NCBI GenBank assembly: GCA_015499995.1 | Contig: JADNRV010000065.1 | Coordinates: 208,863-272,862, forward strand | Source of the DNA: Flammula alnicola | Lineage: Eukaryota; Basidiomycota; Agaricomycetes; Agaricales; Strophariaceae | Direction: 5' to 3' | Length of the DNA: 64,000 nucleotides | Shown: piece after piece, positions 55,936 to 64,000 of the stretch | Layout: each line of letters starts with the position of its first letter | Numbering within the stretch: the first letter of the stretch is position 1 | Made by a program: the position numbers and the translations under genes | Notes under the pieces: model-generated | Told to the model about the DNA's origin: nothing | The model's database searches: none | The model's input: only the letters and a program-made list of their open reading frames with translations

Positions 55936-58356
55936 ATGGCGACCCCGCCGCAGTTGTTCACGCAGCTGAAGCCGATGCCGATTCCTCGGACATTAAGCGC
56001 ACCTTTATTCGATGGGAAATATGTCAATGACTTCTTAGCTATTTTAGAGCGACATGGGAATTCCGCGGGGCTGCTCACTTCCGAGCTCCCAAAATACATT
56101 GTCCAATACTGCACTGACGAAGTTAAACAGGTCATCCGGTTTTGCGATGAGGTCGAGGGTGCTGACTGGGACAAGGCGAAGCAGCTCCTCGTTGACTTAT
56201 ACGGGTCTAATGACGAACCGGCAAAGGCGACACTCGAAACCCTCAGGCTTTTCGTCAAGGAACACGCGAAGGGTAAAGAATTTGGCAGCCGAGCTGACGT
56301 TGATATCTATCATAGGAGCTATCTCACGATTGCCGCGCAACTTAAGTCAAAGACGTTGATTGACGAGAACGAAATGAAGCTCAAGTTCTTTGCGGGTCTT
56401 CCACGAAGAACCCGAGCGTTTGTAACCTCTCGCCTTCCTCCCGCCAACTTGGCTACCACCTCACCACCTCAAATCAAGACGGTGATCGAAATTATATGCC
56501 GCCAGTTCAACCCGAACAGCATCGAGTCCTACAATGTGGAATCAGATGCTGACGACTCTGACGACGATACGCCCAGCGCGGCCCCATTGACAAAGCCTTC
56601 ATTACTGCCTCTCACTAGTGTCCTCGAGTCAGCTAGACCCAAGAGCAGCAATATCAAGACCGACATCGATCTTCTCACCCAGCAGCTGCAGCAGCTCTCA
56701 ATCAGCCAAGCTCAGATGCAGCAGATGTTTCAGACCGCGATGAGCGCAGGATCCTTCTCTCGTCCTTCTAACAGTACGAACCCCGCTGATAAAACTTGTT
56801 TCATTTGCGGACAGGTTGGAACGCACCGGTTGCACCCTCGTTTCTGCCCGGAAACAGCCAAGCTCATAGCGGAATCGCTCATCAAGTTTGACGCCGCCCG
56901 CGCTCGATACACACTCATGGACGGAGCAGACCTTCCGTTGATACCATTCACGCCGGGCGGTGTCGCTCAATACCTGCGCGAGCATCGAAGTGACTTTCCG
57001 CGGCGCGAACCACCACCTCACACCTTGACAGCGAGCGCGTCTCCCGCGACGCTAATGATGGGCGACTATCCGGCGTTGTGCGGTGACGTGTACGCCATCG
57101 CATCAAACCAAGATGAGTTCGATTTCAGCGACTCTTACCCTGTGACACGCACTGGCAAAGATACTGCTCCTAGACATGACCCAACACGACGACCGCCTGC
57201 GAGGAAACAGCCCGAGCGGCCGAATACGCCTGCAAGTGCACCGATGCCTGCACCTCGCCAGCCATCAGGACCGGCGCCTACGACATCTCAACATATTCCC
57301 AACGAAGCGCGTGTTCCCGGCACTAATGGGTCCGCACCGCCGCCGCCCATCAATACGCGTGAAGGGTGGAAGGAGTCGCTCCCTCGCAACAACAAGGACG
57401 TCGAAATGAAAGATGAACCAAAGAGTAAAGCCCCTCAGTACCACTACACGTCGGACGTTCAGGAGAAGATCTCCATGCAAGACATCCAGGATCTCATTCT
57501 GCAGACTCAGGTAACCCTGACATTGCGTGACATCTTAGGCATATCCCCGGGACTCCAAAAACGAATGGCGGATGCTACGAAGACTCGACGGGAATATTTG
57601 ACAAAGTACGGCGAGTACGATCTCTACACGGCGCAAGCCGAAGAAGAGTTCGCGAAGACCAGCGTGGGAGCGCAAGTAAATTCGGCGAGTTCTCTCCAGT
57701 TTGACGAATTGAATGATCCTTCCATGCTTGATTCATTCATGCTCAGGTACTCGAATGCAGTCAGCTTCAGGCCTACAAAGAAGTACGCGATGACTACAGG
57801 CATTTTTACTGCTGATCTTGCGGGAATGTCCATCCGTCTCATGGTCGATTGCGGCTCTGAGCTCAACATTTTCCCTGAGCGCCTTCTCGCCCAGACCAAC
57901 TTACCTCTTGACTACGAGGGCACGCGTTGGTCCCTGAAGGGCGTCAACGGTGGTCCTGTGGGTCTGAGAGGGGTATGCAGAGACGTACCGATATCGATCG
58001 GCGGCCACAGATTTGACCATCATTTCTTTGTTACGCGCGAGGACATGGACTCACAAGATTGCATTTTAGGACAGCCTTGGATTCAGTGGTTCGCCGCGCG
58101 TATCGATTACTCAAGAATCGGTCACATGAAGATTATGCTATGGAAGGATGGCGATCGAAGCAACAACCCTACGATCTCGGTACAGCTGACACGACCCAAT
58201 GACCCAAGGAATGTCGATGCAACAGGACCACTCCCAGGGGCCTCACGACCAGTAACCGAAGAATCGGAGACAGCTCATCAGCAGCACTCGCACCACCAAC
58301 GAGCATATATCGAGGAGGTCGACGATGATGATGCGTACGCCCGATATTTTCATTAG
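55936..58356 (+). CDS. gypsy Gag with zinc-finger and aspartic protease
   Basis: 806 codons. The Gag part begins MATPPQLFTQLKPMPIPRTL. A Gln-rich helix precedes a cysteine/histidine finger at about residues 285-305 (CFICGQVGTHRLHPRFC), a variant of the retroviral knuckle. A disordered Pro-rich region follows (~390-500). Near residue 637, IRLMVDCGSELNIFPE is a retropepsin-like active site with DCGS instead of DTG/DSG, as in other fungal gypsy elements. The frame stops with TAG at 58354-58356. The next frame, shifted by -1, is open from 58332, so a short overlap exists. It makes the particle shell and processes the polyprotein. Confidence 0.88.
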   Translation: MATPPQLFTQLKPMPIPRTLSAPLFDGKYVNDFLAILERHGNSAGLLTSELPKYIVQYCTDEVKQVIRFCDEVEGADWDKAKQLLVDLYGSNDEPAKATLETLRLFVKEHAKGKEFGSRADVDIYHRSYLTIAAQLKSKTLIDENEMKLKFFAGLPRRTRAFVTSRLPPANLATTSPPQIKTVIEIICRQFNPNSIESYNVESDADDSDDDTPSAAPLTKPSLLPLTSVLESARPKSSNIKTDIDLLTQQLQQLSISQAQMQQMFQTAMSAGSFSRPSNSTNPADKTCFICGQVGTHRLHPRFCPETAKLIAESLIKFDAARARYTLMDGADLPLIPFTPGGVAQYLREHRSDFPRREPPPHTLTASASPATLMMGDYPALCGDVYAIASNQDEFDFSDSYPVTRTGKDTAPRHDPTRRPPARKQPERPNTPASAPMPAPRQPSGPAPTTSQHIPNEARVPGTNGSAPPPPINTREGWKESLPRNNKDVEMKDEPKSKAPQYHYTSDVQEKISMQDIQDLILQTQVTLTLRDILGISPGLQKRMADATKTRREYLTKYGEYDLYTAQAEEEFAKTSVGAQVNSASSLQFDELNDPSMLDSFMLRYSNAVSFRPTKKYAMTTGIFTADLAGMSIRLMVDCGSELNIFPERLLAQTNLPLDYEGTRWSLKGVNGGPVGLRGVCRDVPISIGGHRFDHHFFVTREDMDSQDCILGQPWIQWFAARIDYSRIGHMKIMLWKDGDRSNNPTISVQLTRPNDPRNVDATGPLPGASRPVTEESETAHQQHSHHQRAYIEEVDDDDAYARYFH

Positions 58357-58394
58357 CGCAGGACACGACCACGCGGCCGCCAACTCTCTTCAAC

Positions 58395-61300
58395 GTGTCT
58401 TGCGCAACTATAGGCCGATCACTCATGGGTCTTCTCGGAGATCCTGAGTTTCGTGAGTTTGATAATTTTCTCTATTCTTTTGACCCTCCAGATTCGTTTG
58501 ATTATTTATTGAGACAAGTAAGTCTCGCATCTAATAGTTTAAGACCGCTAACTACGTCGTGGACGCTCCGAGCATTATCTAGCTCACCATATACCCATTC
58601 GCGCACTGTATCCCTCACTGCGAAACGCAAATACAAACCCGTGGACCGCAAAGTACGGCCAGTACCTACGTACATGCCAAACCCCGTGGCTCTCGAGTTC
58701 AAACCTATCCCCTTACCGCCGATATCACAACTCCCATCAAAACCTCCGCATTTTGCTTCGCTGGAACCTACGGAAAGGATGACAGCTGAGCGTCTCTCTC
58801 TTCTCTTAAACACAATACCTGAAGGATTTCTTTCTCCAGAGGAGGTAAACCTGCTCGCGTTCGTGGTGGCGAGGCGCGAGAAAGCGTTCGCGTTCACGTT
58901 TGCTGAGAAAGGAACATTCCGTCAAGAATTTTATCCAGATTATGAAATACCAACTATCGAACATACGCCGTGGCAGCGTCCTCCAATCCGAGCGCCTAAA
59001 GCCCTAGAGGAGGTTATACGCCAAGAAATCCTGGAGCAGGAGGCTGCGGGACGCTTTGAGGCGACATCATCAAGCTATAGATCGGCCCTCTTTGCCGTGG
59101 CAAAGAAAACGAACAAAGTACGCCTGGTCCTTGACCTTCAGGAACTAAACTCCGTCACGATCAGAGACGCGGCGCTACCTCCGTCGGTGGACGATTTTGC
59201 TGAAGCCTTTATCGGGCGAGCAATCTATGGATGTGTCGATCTATTCGCCGGATATGACGCACGCATATTAGCTGAGTCCTCACGTCCTCTCACGGCATTT
59301 CATTCACTTTGTGGACCCAAACAACAGGCAACTCTACCAATGGGTGCTACAAATGCTGGAGCGGAATTCCAGCGATGTGTCAACCACGCTTTACAAGAAG
59401 ATATCGATGTCAACGCGAAGGCATTCATGGATGATGGAGGAATCATGGGACCGCACACGACGTACGACGACGCGCCCATTGACGACAACCCCAACATCCG
59501 ACAATTTGTATTCGAGTACGCTACAACGTTGGATCGGATTCTCGCGCGATTCATTGCAGCAGGAATCACGGCGTCGGGACTCAAAACCACGCTCGCAACG
59601 CCGCGCCTTCGTATTGTTGGGTCTGTAGTATCGATCGAGGGATGGCACCTTGAGAAAGGGCTCATCTCGAAGATAACGAAATGGCCTTCCTGCGAGAACG
59701 TGTCTCAGATCCGAGGTTTCCTAGGAGTAATGGGATGCGGAAGAAAATGGATCAAGAACTTTGCTTTAATCGCTAAGCCTTTGACATCTCTATTGCGAGT
59801 CACTGATGCCGATTTCTCATTCACGCAGGAGGCGCAGGATGCGATGGATTCTCTCAAGCAACTTGCCACGACAGCGCCGGTGCTCATCAAGATCGACTAC
59901 GACAAAGCCAAACTCATCACTCAACTGCCGCGGGCGTCTGACGAAGGACTTGTAACTGTCGCCGTCGACGCAGCAGCCTTATATGGTGCGGGGTGGGTGG
60001 TATATCAACATCTCGACAATCAACGCCGACCTGCCGTTTATGGGTCATGCACCTACAATGAGCGCGAAACGCGATACTCGCAACCAAAAGCAGAGCTCTA
60101 TGGAGTGTTTCGCGCCTTCAAGCACCTCAGACATCGCATTTGGGGCATCCGATTTTGTCTAGAACATGACGCTAAGTTCCTTCGTGAGATGATCGTGACA
60201 CCTGATTTACCAAATGCTCCTATGACCAGGTGGATTGCGTATCTGCAGCTTTTTGATTTCGAAATGCACCATGTGAAAGCCGAAAAACACCAAGCTCCGG
60301 ATGGCTTATCTCGAAGGCCGAAATCGGACCAAGATTCCGAAGATGAGGAGGAGTCGGAGGAATATCTTGATAGATTTATCGGGAATTTCTTAGCGTCGGA
60401 TAAAGAGTTGCCACAGGGGTTCTGGCATAAAGATTCATATAAACTCTCAGCAAGGCAAGTTAAATCTGTTCTTCGAACCATACAACTTGCTCGCAGTGCT
60501 TTCTCTATGTCATCAGCTCCGTATACCCGACTATTGCAACCACAGGCCCAATATAATATTCACGCCAATGCCTCTCGACCGCCGGCGCTTAACTTCTACA
60601 ACCTATTCACCACCGGAATCTTGGTCGACTCGGAGCCGCACTCGGGCGCTAGGCATCCGCAGTTCCCAATTCGCCCAACTCGGTTCGATCCTTCCAACTG
60701 GACTCGCAATAATCTGGCCGACTACACCCTTCTCCGGGTGACTGACACCATGACGTACATGGGCCGTGAATTCTTCGACCGCAAAACGCCAATCGAGCAA
60801 GAAGTTGAATACCGTTTGGGTGATGAGGTCATCAACCTTTCTGTCACCTCATATCACTATACGTACGCGTCGCGGCTGCGAGCAGGTGAGTACCCTCCAG
60901 CTATAGTCGATCATTCAGTGGTTGGATATTGTGCGGTCGAGGAGAGGACTGATAGCCGAGCCAACTATGAAATACTCACTGCGCCAGAGCATCGCGAGGC
61001 TATTGCATGTATTGGTCATAAGTTTGGAACCACAGACTTGGACGCACCTGAGATGTGGAAGGACCTCCGAGCCTTCTTTACCGATGGATCACTTCCTGCT
61101 CTGTGTCTGACGGACACGAAAGAGAAGGAAAGGTTCCTTAAGCGTGCTAACCGTTTTCTTTTCTTCGAGGAACGTTTATGGCTCAAGCCCAGCAACAAGA
61201 GCTCGTCCCTGCCCCGCCTCGTTATCGAAGATAACCAACGACGCCAAGAATTACTCGTAAAAGTACACGATGAGTGTGGCCACCGAGGACGAGACCCCAC

Positions 61301-62755
61301 TTACGTCAAACTTGCCGAGCGCGTATACTGGCCGAACATGTATAACGACTGCGCGTATTTCGTGAGATCGTGCGTACCCTGTCAATTCGAGTCAAATGCT
61401 AAACCTATCATTCCATATAACCCATCCTGGATGTCATCAATCCTCCGTCATTGGCACATGGACTGCATTCACATGCCTCTCGGCGTCGGCGGAAAGCAAT
61501 ACCTCATCCAAGCAACTTGTTCAGCATCGAAATGGGACGAAGCCGAAGCTATACGTAAGGCTAATGCCGACACCATCGCGAAGTTCATTTATAAGTTGGT
61601 GTGTCGTTTCTCTTGTATTCCCTACATCACGGTCGATGGCGGCTCTGAGTTCAAAGGAGTCGCTGAGGAGGTGTTCCGCCAATATGGCATTGTCGTTATT
61701 GTGTCTACAGCTTATCACCCCGAGGGAATGGCGTGTCAGAGCGCGCAGCACATCAGACCCTCGTCCATGGCCTCATGAAAGCGTGCCATAAGGATAAGTC
61801 CAAATGGCCGCTCTATGTTGACGCGATTTTGTTCTCGATTCGCGTTACCACTAACCGAGTCACAGGGTATCCTCCTTATTACCTGGTCTATGGTATATTC
61901 CCGGTATTCGCGTTCGACATCGAGGACGGAACTTGGCAAACCTTGGATTGGGATACCGTCCGCACCACCGCTGACTTAATCGCCCTTCGCGCCCGACAAA
62001 TCGCTCGCCGAGATGAAGATGCAGAAATCTCTTATGAGCGTGCGCGCTTTTCACGTCAGCAAGCCATCGATAACTTCAATAAGCGTTACGGTAAAAATTT
62101 CTCCTTTCATGGGTTTGATGTTGGGATGTGGGTGCTTCGCCACGAGACGTGGTTGGACAATCAATTTGGCAAAAAGGACTTTTGGCGCTGGTCGGGGCCG
62201 TACATTATTCACGAGAAGCGCGATAATAACACCTATGTGTTGCGCGAGCTCAACGGCACGGTTATGCGAGGCCATGTTACTGCTCACCGCCTCAAACTTT
62301 TCTTTTTTAGGTCAGAAAATCACCTTATGAAGACCGTCACCAACACACGCCTGTACTATGATATTCAGCACTTCGAGAAGCACTACATCCAGACACTTCG
62401 TTCTTCGAGCGGCCTTCACGCAGTACGCCACCCCGACATCGACTACTACCACTACAACAAGGAGCCGCACGGCGACGACGAGCTTCCGTTTCCAGACTAC
62501 GCATCAGTGGGCGCGCGCTTTCCGCTCCGCATATTATATTTCCCTGGTATGGCTTCCAAGCCTGTCAACCTCGCCCTTGCACACCGACCGCACTGGGGCG
62601 GTTCTATCCGTGATGACCCCGCCTTTGAATCTTTCGAAAAATGGTCCAAGAAACTCGCGATCATGGCCACGGATGAGACGTCAATCACCGAGAAGATCTT
62701 TTCGCCTGCTAACGCGAACCCGAACCGCTATGCCTTGGGGTTTATTCGAACGTAA
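58395..62755 (+). pseudogene. gypsy Pol (RT, RNase H, integrase) with one frameshift
   Basis: The first part runs to 61778: RT with VRLVLDLQELNSV (~59120) and the catalytic FMDD box (AFMDDGG, ~59425); RNase H with AVDAAALYGAGW (~59955) and the E in KAELYG; a His/Cys zinc finger (HDECGHRG ... CVPC, ~61270-61380); integrase first Asp in WHMDCIH (~61455), second Asp in TVDGGSEF (~61630). After YHPEG at ~61725 one base is missing. The integrase goes on in the next frame from ~61733 with SERAAHQTL-like sequence containing the catalytic Glu, to the stop at 62755. The first ATG in the Pol frame is 58425, but fusion to Gag by -1 shift is possible. Confidence 0.88.
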
Positions 62756-62923
62756 TGTCCCCTTCTTTTTCTGTTGATTTTGCCATCACACTCCTTTCAC
62801 CGCGCCGTTTCTATGCCTTACTTTGACTCTCTTATTTTGTTCTTGTTGTTCTCTCACTTACTACCCATCACACTCCTTCTTTTATCTTCCATCTCATCAC
62901 TTTGGATGTTGGGGACAACATCT

Positions 62924-62932
62924 AAGGGGGGG
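62924..62932 (+). promoter_or_regulatory. gypsy polypurine tract
   Basis: aaggggggg followed by cac and the 3' LTR start; the expected second-strand primer site. Confidence 0.8.
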
Positions 62933-62935
62933 CAC

Positions 62936-63958
62936 TGTGGAGGAGATGGATAGCGCGCTCGTAGAAACAGCGGGCAAGTCCGAATTCCCACGTGATGCCG
63001 ATCAAGCCGTGCACACTACCGCGCGACCATCGATTTGAATACCCCGTAGCATACCCTTTTCTCCCCATTTCAAACACTTCATACACTCATTACATGATCC
63101 TTTTTCATCTCCGAAAACCCCCGTACTCTCACCTCTCTTCGTTACTCCACAGACACCGTATTTCACACGCAATGGCCGTGAGAACGCGCCTCGGCAAGCC
63201 CCGTTTTGCGCTCAAGGTGTACCGCGGTCTGCCTCGACGAAAGAACAACTTCAAGTACGATCTACACCGATGGAAGGATGGGAAACCAAGCCAAGAGGAA
63301 CCATACGGCTGGTAGGAGGTCCTATTTGCAAATTCTATTCCGTTTTATTCCGTTTTATCTTGTTTCATCTTGATTCTCGATCACTTCCGCATCTCTTTCT
63401 CTTTTCAAATAGCCGACACCGAGTGCAACGAGACGACACGCTGTACGCAGGAGGACGCCCCGCCCTAACGTGCGACGAGCAGCGGACACGGTCTGGTCCA
63501 CCGTGGAAGATTGTATGTCCCTTGAGCAAGGATGTACAGTTCACTCGCGCCCGCACCAAGCCTCAATCTTGCCTCCTATCCTGCGTGCGGCCGAAATATC
63601 GTTGCACAAGGTCGAAGACCCTTTTTCTTTTTCAAATGGACAATCTAGCACATGCGTAGTATATTTGATTTGATTTCTTGGGCCTGGCGACGCAAGAGTA
63701 CGCGTGCGCCAGGAAAATCTCTATATACCCGCGTTTGTAAACTTAGGAGTCCTTAGTCAATCTACCCCCACTTTGATTCGGAAAACACTACGAGGAGCAC
63801 GAGCTATTGAGCAAGAGCATCGAGCAGAGCGCGCCGTGACATTCGCTATCTACACAACTTCTCAAATACCCCGTACTTAGGCGCCCATCAGCGCCGCTCT
63901 CTCTTCTCTTTTCGACGACCTCAATCCAACCTACCTGGAAAAGATCAGCTCTTCCACA
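62936..63958 (+). repeat. gypsy 3' LTR
   Basis: 1023 bp, nearly identical to 54774-55798. Confidence 0.93.
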
Positions 63959-64000
63959 GCGGTCAAATTCAGAACTTATGATTTCAATGACTTCTACTAA

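Larger units (their letters stand above)
54774..63958 (+). mobile_element. Ty3/gypsy LTR retrotransposon (9.2 kb), recent
   Basis: LTRs 54774-55798 (1025 bp) and 62936-63958 (1023 bp) start TGTGGA and end TCCACA. By eye they differ by one 2-base indel (54887 region) and one substitution (55194 region). A 4-bp duplication gcgg flanks the element (54770-54773, 63959-63962). A polypurine tract aaggggggg is at 62924-62932, just before the 3' LTR. Internal order is gag-PR, then RT-RNaseH-INT. It splits exon 2 of a host gene. Near-identical LTRs imply a recent insertion, yet integrase has a one-base frameshift. Confidence 0.95.

Overview
The window looks like accessory DNA from a basidiomycete, most likely a mushroom-forming agaricomycete. 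The reasons are many 45-70 bp GT-AG introns, KDZ-type transposases with CxC cysteine clusters, a TET/JBP-family dioxygenase, a Crypton recombinase with SAP and GCR1_C-like domains, and repeated RecQ-like and DUF6589-like genes. The species cannot be named from the sequence. Ordinary host genes are few and most are broken. At least eight classes of mobile DNA are present, several nested inside host genes or inside each other.

Layout. 1-6.4 kb: relics (a dual-specificity-phosphatase fragment), a 1.7 kb non-autonomous TIR element and AT-rich DNA. 6.5-12.2 kb: a Crypton bounded by 13-bp direct repeats, with a multi-exon tyrosine recombinase gene. 13.4-22.3 kb: one minus-strand membrane-protein gene, split by a hAT-like MITE (8-bp duplication) and by a 6.56-kb foldback element (7-bp duplication) built of nested inverted repeats. 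A tRNA-derived SINE lies just upstream of this gene. 24.7-30.2 kb: a copia element with 98-bp LTRs and a half-tRNA-iMet-type primer site; its gag is split by a TA-flanked MITE and its pol has one nonsense codon. 30.2-36.5 kb: relics and one histidine-phosphatase gene. 36.6-38.8 kb: an intact RecQ-like helicase gene, head to head with a DUF6589-like pseudogene. That pseudogene is split by a 5.8-kb KDZ element (39.7-45.4 kb) whose transposase has CxC5/CxC6-type clusters. 46.7-53.2 kb: a second KDZ transposase (11 exons, 1098 aa, apparently intact) collinear with a TET/JBP-family 2OG-Fe(II) dioxygenase gene (5 exons, 510 aa, apparently intact). 54.6-64 kb: a host gene split in exon 2 by a recent gypsy element whose 1.02-kb LTRs are almost identical.

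How the parts work together. The most notable module is the TET/JBP-KDZ pair. The dioxygenase would oxidise 5-methylcytosine while the neighbouring transposase would mobilise the locus. An association of this kind has been described for basidiomycetes, so it is a known class rather than a new one; the element ends here are unresolved. Candidates that I cannot match to a described system are the nested foldback element, the possible single-gene reading of the KDZ element's 'cargo' plus transposase, and the head-to-head RecQ/DUF6589 pair. Three nonsense codons (copia pol, DUF6589 gene, Crypton) are compatible with CGA-to-TGA change, as expected from loss of methylated CpG, which would fit a genome where cytosine methylation and TET enzymes matter.

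Exon borders were read by eye from splice consensus and reading frame. Summed exon lengths were checked to be multiples of three for the RecQ, KDZ, KDZ-cargo and TET genes. No database search was possible.
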